Assembly (NCBI RefSeq): GCF_001571345.1
Contig: NZ_BCTP01000016.1
Location: forward strand, 1-64,000
Length of the DNA stretch: 64,000 bases
Reading direction: 5' to 3'
Origin: Komagataeibacter xylinus NBRC 15237
GTDB taxonomy: Bacteria > Pseudomonadota > Alphaproteobacteria > Acetobacterales > Acetobacteraceae
Under the pieces are notes generated by a model. The model was given only the letters and a program-made list of their open reading frames with translations. It was not told where the DNA came from and searched no databases. Below, in pieces: positions 23,792 through 32,738 of this stretch. Each line of letters begins with the position of its first letter. Within the stretch, counting starts at the first letter, position 1. Made by a program: the position numbers and the translations under genes.

Positions 23792-25852
23792 ATGAAACCG
23801 ATTGCCCCCGGCCTGCCACCAGTTGCCCCCACCCGTATTGCCCGCCGCCTGCGTTGCGCCAGCCTGCTGGTTGCAGCCCTGCTTGCAGGGTGTGCCGGGC
23901 CGGTCAGCGTGCGGCAGGTCTCGCTGGTGCACAGCTATCGTGCTGCCACGCGCACGGCGCTGGCGGGGCGCGAGGCAAGCGATACCACGCTGATCGTGCT
24001 GCGCCGCCACGGCCTGCTGCCGCTATGGCGCAGAAGGCCCGACAGCGCCATAGCCACCCTGCGCACGCAGGCGGCGGGCCGCGATGATGAGGCCGATGTG
24101 CTGTTTGCGTTAGCCGAACTGAGTTACCGGCAGGGCCTGCGCCACCACCATGAACAGGATTTTCTGGCCGCCAGCCTCTATGCCTATGCCTTTTTGCAGC
24201 CGGGGCAGGCGGATGGCCCCAGCCCGTATGACGCGCGTTTCCGACAGGCCTGCGACCTGTACAATCTTGGCCTCGCGGCAGCTTTTCCGGCCCCGGTCAA
24301 TATTGCCGGCCAGACCCGCGCCCTGCCGTTTGGCACGCTCGAGTTGAGCGCTGATCCTGCCCAGTTACGCTGGCATGGGCGCGTGCTGGACAATATCCGC
24401 CCCACCGCGACCCTTGGGGTGGCTGGCATCAGTAATGTCTATCATACCCCCGGCCTTGGCGAGGCCCTGACCGTGCTGGCCCGCGCCACGCCGGATGTGC
24501 CCGCCCGCCCGGCCAGCAGCGGCCAGACGTTGCAGCACGCAGGCAAGCGCGCGCCATCCGCCGTGGCCGACATCGCGGCACCAGCGCAGGATGACGCGAC
24601 GCGCAACCGCGCTACACCACAAGATCAGGCACCCCCTGAAGGCACGCCCGATGGCAGCTTCGTCATAGCGGAGAAACTGCGCCTGCCCGCAAGTCTGGTG
24701 CTGGAAATGGATAACCCGCGCATGCAGGTGCTTGGCGAGCACCCCAGTGGGCGGCTCATGCTGCGCATAATGGATGAAAGCACCGACACCCACATAGCCG
24801 ATGCCTACGTGCCCGCCGCCTATGACCAGACCACCGCCCGCGCCCTGAGCCTGGTGGATACCGCGCTGGGCACCAAGGAATACCGGGGATTCTTTGACGG
24901 CACGACCTATGACGGCACCCGCCCGCGCCTGATCGCCATGAACCCGCACCACCATGGCAGCATGCCGGTGGTGTTCATACACGGCACCGCCTCCAGCCCG
25001 TACCGCTGGGCCAGCATGGTCAATGACCTGCTGGAGGACAGGCGTATCCGCGACCATTTTGATTTCTGGTTCTTCTCCTATGCCACGGCCAATCCCATCC
25101 CGTATTCGGCGTGGCAGTTGCGTCATGCCATTACCGAGGCCGTGGCCAGCCTGGGCGGCGTGCAGGCCGATCCCGCGCTGGGGCACATTACGCTGATTGG
25201 CCACAGCCAGGGCGGGCTTCTGGCGCGCATGCTGGTCATCAACCCCGGTGACAGGCTGTGGAATGGCACGGCTGGCCGGCCTCTTTCCAGCTTCCACCTC
25301 AATGCCGACACCATGGCGCTGATCCGCCAGACCATGTTTCCCACCCCTATGCCCGAGATCGACCGGGTGGTGTTCATCTCCACCCCGCAGCATGGCAGCT
25401 ACCTTGCGGGCAAGTCGATCGCCCAGTTCGTGGGCGGCATGGCCAGCCTGCCGCTGCGGGTGACCGAAACCGCGCGTGAGATCGTGACCGGAGCAGGTGA
25501 CAGCACGCATGTCGACAACCGCATTCCCCGCCTTGGCAGCGTCTATGCCATGTCGCCGCACAGCGCGTTCATGCGCACGTTGCCCACCATCCCGATCATG
25601 CCCGATGTGCATGTGCATTCCATCATTCCCGTATGCGGGGCAGGGCGGGACCTGGCCCATGCCGATGATGGCGTGGTCTCCTATGCCAGCGCGCATATCC
25701 CTGATGTGGAATCAGAACTGATCGTGCGCCATTCGGAGCATTCCACTCAGTCCAATCCCTTCACCATAGCCGAAGTGCAGCGCATCCTGCTTGAACAGCT
25801 TGCCCGGTATGCACCCGGCCCGCAGGCCACGCGCCCTGCCGCGCGGCCATGA
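23792..25852 (+). CDS. lipoprotein alpha/beta-hydrolase, 686 aa
   Basis: N-terminal lipoprotein signal with lipobox LLAGC (~34). An N-terminal helical part (~40-180, LFALAELSYRQGLRHHHE) resembles TPR-like all-alpha folds; residues ~230-290 are a disordered Ala/Pro/Gln linker. The C-terminal alpha/beta hydrolase has the oxyanion loop VVFIHGTASSPYRWA (~390) and nucleophile elbow LIGHSQGGLLARML (~467). A lipid-anchored esterase or lipase at the envelope is likely; the substrate is unknown. It overlaps the DUF4105 gene by ATGA, so the two likely act together. Confidence 0.82.
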   Translation: MKPIAPGLPPVAPTRIARRLRCASLLVAALLAGCAGPVSVRQVSLVHSYRAATRTALAGREASDTTLIVLRRHGLLPLWRRRPDSAIATLRTQAAGRDDEADVLFALAELSYRQGLRHHHEQDFLAASLYAYAFLQPGQADGPSPYDARFRQACDLYNLGLAAAFPAPVNIAGQTRALPFGTLELSADPAQLRWHGRVLDNIRPTATLGVAGISNVYHTPGLGEALTVLARATPDVPARPASSGQTLQHAGKRAPSAVADIAAPAQDDATRNRATPQDQAPPEGTPDGSFVIAEKLRLPASLVLEMDNPRMQVLGEHPSGRLMLRIMDESTDTHIADAYVPAAYDQTTARALSLVDTALGTKEYRGFFDGTTYDGTRPRLIAMNPHHHGSMPVVFIHGTASSPYRWASMVNDLLEDRRIRDHFDFWFFSYATANPIPYSAWQLRHAITEAVASLGGVQADPALGHITLIGHSQGGLLARMLVINPGDRLWNGTAGRPLSSFHLNADTMALIRQTMFPTPMPEIDRVVFISTPQHGSYLAGKSIAQFVGGMASLPLRVTETAREIVTGAGDSTHVDNRIPRLGSVYAMSPHSAFMRTLPTIPIMPDVHVHSIIPVCGAGRDLAHADDGVVSYASAHIPDVESELIVRHSEHSTQSNPFTIAEVQRILLEQLARYAPGPQATRPAARP

Positions 25853-26868
25853 GCTGGCCCGTGCGGCACCGATGGCGCATGGTCGGCCTGCGGTCCGTTC
25901 TGGGCGTGGTGACAGTGATGGGCACGGGGGCGCTGTATTATTCCACCCTCATGCCCGATGCGTTACGGCTGGGCCTGAGCGCGGCATTCGCCGCCGTGAT
26001 GGTGGGGGCAGGGTGGCTGCGCCCGGCTCGGCTCGGGCATGCGGCGCGGGGCATTGCGACCGTGGCACTCATGGGCTGGTACGTGACCGACCCGCCGCGC
26101 AATGACCGGGTCTGGGCAGAGGAATACGCCATACCCGCCGATACATGGCGTGAGGGCAATATGGTGCATGTTCGCAACGTACGCAATTTTCGCTACCGTT
26201 CAGTAACCGATTACCTGCCTGCATGGTATGACGCGACATATGACCTGAGCAAACTTGAGCGGGTCGATCTGGTTACATCCTATTGGGCGGGTGAAAATAT
26301 TGCCCATGTCTTCCTGAGTTTTGGCTTCAGCGATGGGCAGCACCTTGCCATGTCCATCGAAACCCGCAGGCAAGCGCGTTTTCCCTATTCCACCATTGCG
26401 GGATTCTTCCATCATTATGAACTGTTCTATGTAACGGCCGACGAACGCGACCTGATCGGCGTGCGCACGGATGTGCGCCGCGAGCGGGTTTATCTATACC
26501 GGCTTGATCTTTCGCCTGCCGTGCGTGAGCGGCTGTTCCTGAGTTATGTGAGTGCGATCCATGACATTATCCGCCATCCGCTATGGTACAACACGCTAAG
26601 CGATAACTGTACCACGGGTATTCTGGCGCGCGCGGGTGCAAAACTGCGCTACCGTTTTGACTGGCGCATCATACTGAGCGGGCACACCGCCAGCATGGCC
26701 TATGACATGAACCTGCTCGGCCCCTATGACCCGAAGCGTTACCCCGATTTTGCCGCCCTGCACGCGGCAAGCCGCATACAACGCCCGGCAGGGGTGGTTA
26801 TCGGGCCGGACTATTCCATTGCCATCCGCGCCGCGCTGCCCCCGCCAGAAGGGCCGGGCCTGCCATGA
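25849..26868 (+). CDS. DUF4105 (Lnb N-terminal-like) membrane protein
   Basis: 339 residues. Two or three N-terminal membrane segments (~12-75) lead into a periplasmic DUF4105 domain: VHVRNVRNFRYRSVTDYLPAW, AHVFLSFGFSDGQHLAMSIE and the conserved NTLSDNCTTGIL with Cys (papain-like Cys/His fold suspected). Family members are linked to lipoprotein N-acyltransferase Lnb, an intramolecular lyso-form transferase of Gram-positives; whether that holds here is unproven. Translationally coupled to the upstream lipoprotein hydrolase. Confidence 0.8.
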   Translation: MSWPVRHRWRMVGLRSVLGVVTVMGTGALYYSTLMPDALRLGLSAAFAAVMVGAGWLRPARLGHAARGIATVALMGWYVTDPPRNDRVWAEEYAIPADTWREGNMVHVRNVRNFRYRSVTDYLPAWYDATYDLSKLERVDLVTSYWAGENIAHVFLSFGFSDGQHLAMSIETRRQARFPYSTIAGFFHHYELFYVTADERDLIGVRTDVRRERVYLYRLDLSPAVRERLFLSYVSAIHDIIRHPLWYNTLSDNCTTGILARAGAKLRYRFDWRIILSGHTASMAYDMNLLGPYDPKRYPDFAALHAASRIQRPAGVVIGPDYSIAIRAALPPPEGPGLP

Positions 26869-26977
26869 TCCTGCCTGCGCATTGACACGCGGTAGGATAT
26901 GGCGTTTTGAATTCGTGGTAATTTCATGGGTAACGATTCAACATATACCAGAAAATAAATATACCTCATAAAGATGT

Positions 26978-26999
26978 ATGGTAAATGAATATTTACCAT
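26978..26999. promoter_or_regulatory. AT-rich palindrome upstream of the OmlA-like gene
   Basis: ATGGTAAAT and ATTTACCAT, a perfect 9-bp inverted repeat with a 4-nt centre, lies in the otherwise gene-free 26869-27146. It could be an operator or a weak hairpin. Confidence 0.4.
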
Positions 27000-27146
27000 G
27001 GGATTTAAATTATTTTTCCTTAAATAAAATATCGGAATTCCGCATTTTTATCTGTATTTTTATCCATGAAGATTATATTCTCAACTCCGGATATCGCGAT
27101 TAGCGATTGGTTTGATACTTTTCCATGACTTGTTAGGAAATTGTTA

Positions 27147-27527
27147 ATGAACAAGGTTTCCCTTGCAGCGTGCCTCGCTGCGGTGCTTCTCGTTGCAGGC
27201 TGTCAGTCTGCTGGCAATACCTCGATCCGTAAGGAAACGGCCGAAAGTGTTGACCAGAAGATCCATGATAACGTAACCACCAAGGAGCAGGTGCGCAGCA
27301 TGTTCGGTGACCCGATGAGTGTGCACTTTACCGATAGCGGACGTGAAGAGTGGCAGTACAGCTACGAATACAGCCGCCAGAATGGCACAAACTTCGTGCC
27401 GTATTATGGCTCCTTCTCCAGCGGAACGCATGGGCGTGAGAAGAACCTGACAATCATTTTCAATAATGATGTCGTGTGGCATCATAGCATGACCGCTTCC
27501 AAGGTGCAGGCACATAACGGCCTGTAA
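27147..27527 (+). CDS. SmpA/OmlA-like outer-membrane lipoprotein
   Basis: 126 residues. Signal MNKVSLAACLAAVLLVAGC with lipobox VAGC (~19). Mature SmpA/OmlA-type domain: KIHDNVTTKEQVRSMFGDPM then EEWQYSYEYSR..., as in BamE-fold proteins (ttk-qv-lGxP, WxY). Probably an outer-membrane lipoprotein, but the N-x-x-V-x-x-L binding loop of BamE is not clear, so it is a paralogue rather than BamE. It has its own terminator. Confidence 0.82.
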   Translation: MNKVSLAACLAAVLLVAGCQSAGNTSIRKETAESVDQKIHDNVTTKEQVRSMFGDPMSVHFTDSGREEWQYSYEYSRQNGTNFVPYYGSFSSGTHGREKNLTIIFNNDVVWHHSMTASKVQAHNGL

Positions 27528-27580
27528 TATTAAAAGGTCAGTTCTGCCGCTTATATATATATTTGAGCCATTCCTTACGG

Positions 27581-27616
27581 CGCGCCTTTTCCATAAAGAA
27601 AAGGCGCGTTATTTTT
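27581..27616 (+). terminator. intrinsic terminator after the OmlA-like gene
   Basis: CGCGCCTTTTC / GAAAAGGCGCG (11 bp, loop 6) followed by TTATTTTTT, 54 nt past the stop. The A/T symmetric flanks would also work on the minus strand. Confidence 0.85.
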
Positions 27617-27844
27617 TATTGATATGGTCTGCATGGCGCAGGCTGGTACGGATCGCCGTGATATTCGTGCGGCTTATCGATTTCCTATATTCCGGCATGG
27701 TCCATCATTCCCGTCGCCATATAAAATCATGGGAAGTGACGCAGCGTATCGGGAAAAGCTGACACGCCCGGCATGATGTGCCCGCTCTTGCGGCTGCGCC
27801 CCGATACGCCCATTATCGCGGCCACTGAACCGTGGAGACGTGAC

Positions 27845-28909
27845 ATGCCAACCCTGTTCACACCGCTGAAGATCGGTGCCCTTACGCTGCCCAACCGCAT
27901 TATCATGGCGCCGCTGACGCGCCTGCGCGCAGGGCCTGATCATATTCCAAACGATCTGATGGCCGATTATTATGCCCAGCGCGCGCTCGCGGGGCTGATC
28001 CTGTCGGAGGCAACCCCGGTTACGCCCCAGGGCATCGGCTATGAAGATGTGCCGGGCATCTGGTCGGAAGAGCAGGCGGAAGGGTGGAAAAGGGTCACCG
28101 CAGCCGTGCATGCGGTGGGCGGGCGCATTTTCATGCAGCTCTGGCATGTTGGCCGTATTTCGGACCCGTATTTTCTCAATGGTGCGGCCCCGGTGGCCCC
28201 AAGCGCGATTGCGGCCAAGGGCCATGTCAGCCTGCTGCGCCCCAAGCGTGATTATGTAACGCCGCGCGCGCTGCGCACCGATGAAATACCGGGCATTGTC
28301 GCAGCCTTCCGCCGAGGGGCGGAACTCGCCAAAATTGCCGGTTTTGATGGCGTGGAAATTCATGGCGCCAATGGCTACCTGCTCGACCAGTTCCTGCAGG
28401 ATTCCACCAACCACCGCACCGACCAGTACGGTGGCCCGGTCGAGAACCGGGCGCGGCTCATGCTTGAAGTGACCGATGCGGCGATTGATGTATGGGGGCC
28501 AGACCGGGTGGGCATGCATCTCTCGCCGCGCTGCGACCTGCACGACATGGGGGATTCTGACCCCGCCGCGACCTTTGGCTATGTCGCGCGCGAACTCGGC
28601 CGGCGTGGCATTGCGTTCATCTGCGCGCGTGAGGCGGAAGGGCCGGACAGTCTGGGCCCGCAACTCAAAAAACAGTTCGGGGGCGTTTATATTGCCAACG
28701 AAAAATTCACGCCCGCCAGTGCGGAAAAAGCCGTTGAGGCAGGCTGGGCCGATGCCATCGCCTTTGGCCAGGCCTTTATTGCCAACCCCGACCTGCCGGA
28801 GCGCCTGCGCACGGGCGCGGAGCTGACGCCGCCAGACCCCGGCACTTTCTACACTCATGGCCCGGAAGGCTATATCGACTATCCCACGCTTGGCGCCGCG
28901 GGCGACTGA
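27845..28909 (+). CDS. alkene reductase, old yellow enzyme family (NemA-like)
   Basis: 354 residues, ATG 27845 after GGAG. FMN-dependent TIM barrel: N-terminus LFTPLKIGALTLPNRIIMAPLTR, substrate-binding HGANGYLLDQFLQDSTNHRTDQYGG (His/Asn pair plus the YGG loop, quoted in parts: HGANGYLLDQFLQD and NHRTDQYGGPVENR), and the C-terminal GGVYIANEKFTPASAEKAV and FIANPDLPERLR. It reduces activated C=C bonds, nitrate esters and N-ethylmaleimide using NADPH, in detoxification. Monocistronic. Confidence 0.92.
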   Translation: MPTLFTPLKIGALTLPNRIIMAPLTRLRAGPDHIPNDLMADYYAQRALAGLILSEATPVTPQGIGYEDVPGIWSEEQAEGWKRVTAAVHAVGGRIFMQLWHVGRISDPYFLNGAAPVAPSAIAAKGHVSLLRPKRDYVTPRALRTDEIPGIVAAFRRGAELAKIAGFDGVEIHGANGYLLDQFLQDSTNHRTDQYGGPVENRARLMLEVTDAAIDVWGPDRVGMHLSPRCDLHDMGDSDPAATFGYVARELGRRGIAFICAREAEGPDSLGPQLKKQFGGVYIANEKFTPASAEKAVEAGWADAIAFGQAFIANPDLPERLRTGAELTPPDPGTFYTHGPEGYIDYPTLGAAGD

Positions 28910-28976
28910 ACCCGATCCAACCGGCCTCCTCCCGTCATCGTGGGGGCCAATGCATTAAGGCAGGACGAAATCTGCC

Positions 28977-29702
28977 TTAATGGCCCTGCCGGGTCCGGGC
29001 GATCAGGTCATAGTCGGCCTGGTAAATCTGCCTGATCCGCCTGATCTGCTCAGGGTTCGGCAATTCACTTCTGTCACCGGCTGCCGTGGCATTGACATGC
29101 GCAATCGGCCCGCTGCCAAATGGTGCAATGAAGCGCTCGATGCGCGCCATTTCATCAAGCATGAACAGGTGGTTGACCGCAATGGCGCCGTCGTGCCCGG
29201 TGAGGTACCATGTCTGTGGCCGGAAAATATGGTCGATATGGTAGGGATTGCGTGCCTGTGCCACCAGATCAAGCGCATCATCAATGTCACGGAGCGCCAT
29301 ATATGGTGCGCGGAACCCTTGCGCCACCTGCCGCGCCCCGCTACCGCCCGCGCGGGCATAGCGATACGCCGAAAGGAAACGCTGGACCGGATCGCGCAGG
29401 ATGGCAAATGACGGAAAACGCACCAGATCGGGCAGGCGGCGTTGGAAATAGCGTATGGTTTCATGCCCCACATCCATGCCGTACAGGGCACGGGTTATGG
29501 ATGTTCCGGCATTTTTGGGCACATGAATGAACAGGAGGCCGCGCGCGCGCACCATTGCCGCGCGCCGTTGCCGTTTGGGGCCTGGGGGGTAGGCAATACG
29601 GAGTTCACCCAGGCGCTCATGCACGTCGCTGGACATTTTGACACGAAGCACAGGCTGCAGCAGCGTTTGCATAGGAAACGGATCCGATAATGATGCAGTC
29701 AT
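28977..29702 (-). CDS. sulfotransferase family protein
   Basis: 241 residues. The 5'-phosphosulfate loop is FIHVPKNAGTSITRALYGMD (~58-77) and the 3'-phosphate site is ILRDPVQRFLSAYRYA (~100-115), both characteristic of the Sulfotransfer_2 group that moves sulfate from PAPS to sugars or small molecules. No membrane segment. The start lies in a 20-bp perfect palindrome (29700-29719). A later ATG at 29672 is possible. Confidence 0.85.
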   Translation of the reverse strand: MTASLSDPFPMQTLLQPVLRVKMSSDVHERLGELRIAYPPGPKRQRRAAMVRARGLLFIHVPKNAGTSITRALYGMDVGHETIRYFQRRLPDLVRFPSFAILRDPVQRFLSAYRYARAGGSGARQVAQGFRAPYMALRDIDDALDLVAQARNPYHIDHIFRPQTWYLTGHDGAIAVNHLFMLDEMARIERFIAPFGSGPIAHVNATAAGDRSELPNPEQIRRIRQIYQADYDLIARTRQGH

Positions 29703-29719
29703 TATCCTGCAGGATAATG
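29700..29719. promoter_or_regulatory. 20-bp perfect palindrome over the sulfotransferase start
   Basis: CATTATCCTGCAGGATAATG reads the same on both strands and contains the start codon and an AGGATA ribosome-site-like sequence. It may be an operator or an RNA hairpin hiding the start. Confidence 0.6.
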
Positions 29720-29842
29720 TTACGGTGCATTACCAAGGTGAACCGATTGCAACAATGCCTGCGACACGGCTGCACGATTTTGTAAAACAACGGCCAAGGC
29801 TATCCATTCAGAAGGAGATGGTAACGCCCCATAATAACATTT

Positions 29843-29876
29843 CTGATACGGCCTTTTACGAATAAGGCCGTATCAG
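29843..29876. terminator. 13-bp hairpin in the sulfotransferase/dioxygenase gap
   Basis: CTGATACGGCCTT and AAGGCCGTATCAG with an 8-nt loop. There is no T-run and no obvious gene ends here, so the role is unclear. The gap 29703-30049 otherwise holds only a dispersed repeat. Confidence 0.4.
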
Positions 29877-29920
29877 GAAAACTGTATCAGTAGATCGTTT
29901 TTCAGTGCTGGCTCTCAAAG

Positions 29921-30048
29921 AGCGCTTGAAAAGTCAGCCCTGAAAATATCCAGCCATCATAAGGAAGTTTCTGGTGAAGCTTTTTTTCAAAAAGGCGGTA
30001 CCCAGGAACTTTTATTATTTTAACCAATGATTTGTTTTCAAACAGTCT
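29921..30048. repeat. dispersed repeat, copy 5 (reverse orientation)
   Basis: Reads GCTTGAAAAGTCAGCCCTG...(A)AGGAAGTTTCTGGTGAAGC ... TTGTTTTCAAACAGTC, the reverse complement of copies 1 and 4. It ends two bases from the stop codon of the DOPA-dioxygenase gene at 30050. Confidence 0.8.
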
Positions 30049-30049
30049 T

Positions 30050-30478
30050 TCAGATCGCCTTACTGCCATCGGGCCGTGTATTGACCTCGCCCGCGCGATC
30101 GGGGGCATCGGTCAGTTCGGGCAGGCGGTCGGCAAGGAGGGCGCGGGGGCGACCGATCCACATGCCGTCGCGCAGATGGTCGCGGCGGGGATTGGTTGTG
30201 TTCGGATGCACGAGAAGGCTCAACCCGCCATGATTGAGCATGAGCCAGGGCACGAAGGTTGCGAATAACCCTGTCTCGAACGCGATCTGGTACATAGGCG
30301 CCACATGCGGGCCGACCGCCACATCATGCCAGCGCCCCAGCCTGACGGCAAAGCGCTCGGCAATACGGTCTCGCAACTGGCCTGCAGCCTGCCGTGTCGT
30401 GGCATCGTCAAAATAGACATGCACATGATAGCTTGCAATCTCGGCCAGGGTGCGGGGGGCGGTCGTCTCATCGGTCAT
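30050..30478 (-). CDS. DOPA 4,5-dioxygenase family protein
   Basis: 142 residues, family length. Small ferredoxin-like fold: SYHVHVYFDDATTR (His metal ligands), PMYQIAFE, then FVPWLMLNHGGLSLLVHPNT with further His. Plant and fungal members cleave DOPA extradiol-fashion in betalain synthesis; bacterial homologues have unknown physiology. Cytosolic, monocistronic or with the YceI gene. Confidence 0.85.
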   Translation of the reverse strand: MTDETTAPRTLAEIASYHVHVYFDDATTRQAAGQLRDRIAERFAVRLGRWHDVAVGPHVAPMYQIAFETGLFATFVPWLMLNHGGLSLLVHPNTTNPRRDHLRDGMWIGRPRALLADRLPELTDAPDRAGEVNTRPDGSKAI

Positions 30479-30505
30479 GTGTCGTGCACTTTCTGCGCGG
30501 CGGGG

Positions 30506-31159
30506 TTAGTGGGGTAAATTGGGCAGGGTGATGCGCGTTTCGGTGCGCATGGGCTGCCTTACGGTATGCAGCATGGTGGACATGCCCCATTTGCGCCCAT
30601 CGAACGTGCCGGTGCTGTCAAGCACGCTGAGCGTGTTGCCGGTAAAGTCCATCCGGGTGTCAAACGTCATGGGGTGGGTCTGGCCGCGCAGGGTCAGTTG
30701 CCCCACCATGCGCGAGGCCACGCCGCCATTGACGATATGCGGCCTGCAGTCGCCCACGTAACGCGCGGTGGGCCAGCGATCCGTGCCCAGCATGCCGCCT
30801 GATTTCGCGGCCTTGCGCTCCAGTATGGTATCCATGTGCACGGTGGTGGCATCCATGCTCAGGTCCACATGGCAGGTCTGGCGCGACAGGTCATAGTCCA
30901 GCGTGCCGGAAACCTTGCCGAACTGCCCGTCCATCGCGCCGATGACACTGCTCGCGTGCAGCATCACGGCGGTATTGTCAGGCGTAAGCGTGAGATGCTG
31001 GGGCGTGGCATGGGCCGGGCGCGCAAGGGTGGGGAGCCCGAGGCAGCCCAGCGCCATGGCAAGCAGGGCGAACTGGCGCGCGCGGCGCGGGGCAGGGCGT
31101 TGTGCATGTTCTGTCATGGCAGGCTTAACGCACGGCGCCGCGTGAGGTTGTGCGAACAT
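30506..31159 (-). CDS. YceI family periplasmic protein
   Basis: 217 residues if started at 31159 (GGCGGG upstream) or 203 from ATG 31117. A signal peptide covers FALLAMALGCLGLPTLARPAHA. The lipocalin-like YceI domain is visible: SSVIGAMDGQFGKVSGTLDYD, LGTDRWPTARYVG and MVGQLTLRGQTHPMTFD. YceI proteins bind isoprenoid quinones in the periplasm and respond to acid or alkaline stress. Same direction as the dioxygenase gene, 28 nt upstream. Confidence 0.87.
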   Translation of the reverse strand: MFAQPHAAPCVKPAMTEHAQRPAPRRARQFALLAMALGCLGLPTLARPAHATPQHLTLTPDNTAVMLHASSVIGAMDGQFGKVSGTLDYDLSRQTCHVDLSMDATTVHMDTILERKAAKSGGMLGTDRWPTARYVGDCRPHIVNGGVASRMVGQLTLRGQTHPMTFDTRMDFTGNTLSVLDSTGTFDGRKWGMSTMLHTVRQPMRTETRITLPNLPH

Positions 31160-31301
31160 GGATCACCCGCCCCGGATGGGGCCGTGACCACGCGCGGGGC
31201 AAGGCGTGACAGGATGCATGAACGCCTGCCTACGCCCCGAATGCGGCGCCAGTAGGGCAGGGCGTAGCAGGCCGGATTTGTGTCAGGGCACGCGCCTGCT
31301 G

Positions 31302-31760
31302 TCAGGCCATGACATCGTGGCTGTATTTTACAATAAAATCGGCAAATGTGGGTGCGTACAGGGCGGCTTCATCACCAACCTTGCGCAGAACCGGGTATTC
31401 ACCCTGTGCATCGGCGCGGGTGGTGTCAAACACGAATATTTCCGCGAAATCCGTCTGGCACAGAACGATTTCCGTGGGTTTTATGCCGTTCTGGCGGCGG
31501 TAGAGTATGGTGCGCTCGGCAATGTCACCGCTGGGCATGTTGCGATCAAACCCGGGGTAGATGGAATATATTTCATCGCCAAAAATAGACGCGTAGCCAT
31601 AATGCCCGGCAAAGAACAGGTAACTTGGTGGCAGTTTCTGGCCCAATATGCTTTCGACCTCGGCAATATCTTTAGGGGTCGGGGCAATGCTTTCATCACC
31701 AACCTCAAGAGAATGACACGAATTGTTTTTTATGCAGGCTACCAGCTCGTGAAAAGGCAT
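31302..31760 (-). CDS. SMI1/KNR4 (SUKH) family protein, immunity type
   Basis: 152 residues from ATG 31760, which lies 4 nt past the repressor stop and has GGAAG 7 nt upstream. SUKH fold: APTPKDIAEVESILGQKLPPSYLFF then GHYGYASIFGDEIYSIYPG (segments quoted at up to 20). SUKH proteins often neutralise DNase/RNase toxins of polymorphic toxin systems. It is tightly coupled to a phage-type repressor and begins a run of immunity-type genes with no toxin partner in the window. Confidence 0.82.
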   Translation of the reverse strand: MPFHELVACIKNNSCHSLEVGDESIAPTPKDIAEVESILGQKLPPSYLFFAGHYGYASIFGDEIYSIYPGFDRNMPSGDIAERTILYRRQNGIKPTEIVLCQTDFAEIFVFDTTRADAQGEYPVLRKVGDEAALYAPTFADFIVKYSHDVMA

Positions 31761-31764
31761 ATTC

Positions 31765-32736
31765 TTACTTCCAGACCCATTTACCAACCACGCGCCCATT
31801 GATCACGAGGTCAGAGGCATCGACCTCATCCACCGGATAGGTCGGGTTGACGCTGATGATGCGGATGCGCGGCGGGCGGGAATTGGGCACCAGCATCAAC
31901 TGCTTGATGACCACGCCCATGCCGTTCCACAGCACATACACGCCGTCGGGCGAGGGAATGCGGTGGCCCGTATCGACCAGCACGCGATCACCTGCCACGA
32001 ATTCCGGCTCCATGGAATTGCCCGCCACGCGGATGATGGCAAGCCCCCCGGTATCAGGCAGGTAATTGCGAATGAAATCACTCGGAATGCGCCATGAATC
32101 CAGCGTGGGATGGCCTTCACCATCCCCACAGGCCGTGTGGTCCACGATTGCGCCAGCACCGGCCTGGGGCGAAATATCGTATTCGTGCACGGTTACCGCA
32201 CCATCTTCGTTATGCACCGGCATGCTTGCGCGTTCGGCACGGCTTATGCTCTCGTTGAGGTCCGTCGCACCCGGCACGATGCCGCACAGGGCCCAGACTT
32301 CGGATGCGGCAATGGGCGGGTCGCCACGGTCAGTCAGCAGGGGCACCAGTTTGCGCACCAGTTCAACGGGAATGAAGTCTTTTTTCAGCTTGTTCTCATA
32401 GAAAGCATAGCTGGAAAATCTCTCTCCCATGCCCACGTCGCGCGCCAGCGCCCGCACGGTGTAACCCGCCCGCTCCCGCAGGGCCTTGAGCCGCGAGGCT
32501 GCGGCACTCGCTCCCCCGCTACTGCCGCTACGCAGCAGGTCGCTTGCGGTGCAGCCCAGAATGGCAGCCACTTTTTCCAGCCGGTCGCCTCCGGGATTGC
32601 GGGATTTGCCGCGCAGGATGTCATGCACGTAGGTTTCGTTCAGCCCGGCCAGATCGGCCAGACGTTTTTTATTGAGGTTAAGCCGCTCCATGCGGCGTTC
32701 AATCTCGACTGCGGCGGGGGAGCGTGTGTCATCCAT
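31765..32736 (-). CDS. HTH/S24 peptidase phage-type repressor (CI/LexA-like)
   Basis: 323 residues. An N-terminal XRE-type HTH (~10-65, KKRLADLAGLNETYVHDILRG) is followed by a second HTH-like segment (~85-125, LKALRERAGYTVRALARDVG). The C-terminal S24 domain has RVAGNSMEPEFVAGDRVLVD (catalytic Ser ~245) and GVYVLWNGMGVVIKQL (catalytic Lys ~283). Such repressors cleave themselves on RecA activation. Three TGGGA-N4-TCCCA operators lie directly upstream, so it is autoregulated. It is the only repressor near the prophage. Confidence 0.9.
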   Translation of the reverse strand: MDDTRSPAAVEIERRMERLNLNKKRLADLAGLNETYVHDILRGKSRNPGGDRLEKVAAILGCTASDLLRSGSSGGASAAASRLKALRERAGYTVRALARDVGMGERFSSYAFYENKLKKDFIPVELVRKLVPLLTDRGDPPIAASEVWALCGIVPGATDLNESISRAERASMPVHNEDGAVTVHEYDISPQAGAGAIVDHTACGDGEGHPTLDSWRIPSDFIRNYLPDTGGLAIIRVAGNSMEPEFVAGDRVLVDTGHRIPSPDGVYVLWNGMGVVIKQLMLVPNSRPPRIRIISVNPTYPVDEVDASDLVINGRVVGKWVWK

Positions 32737-32738
32737 AA

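Noticed and set aside
24365-25696. 443-codon open frame on the minus strand
   Set aside because: Lies wholly antisense to the lipoprotein hydrolase; composition (His/Gly/Arg-rich) is that of a GC-rich shadow frame.
27674-28858. 394-codon open frame on the minus strand
   Set aside because: Antisense to the old-yellow-enzyme gene; shadow frame.
29638-29865. 75-codon rightward frame next to the sulfotransferase
   Set aside because: Overlaps the sulfotransferase start and has no ribosome site or family signal.
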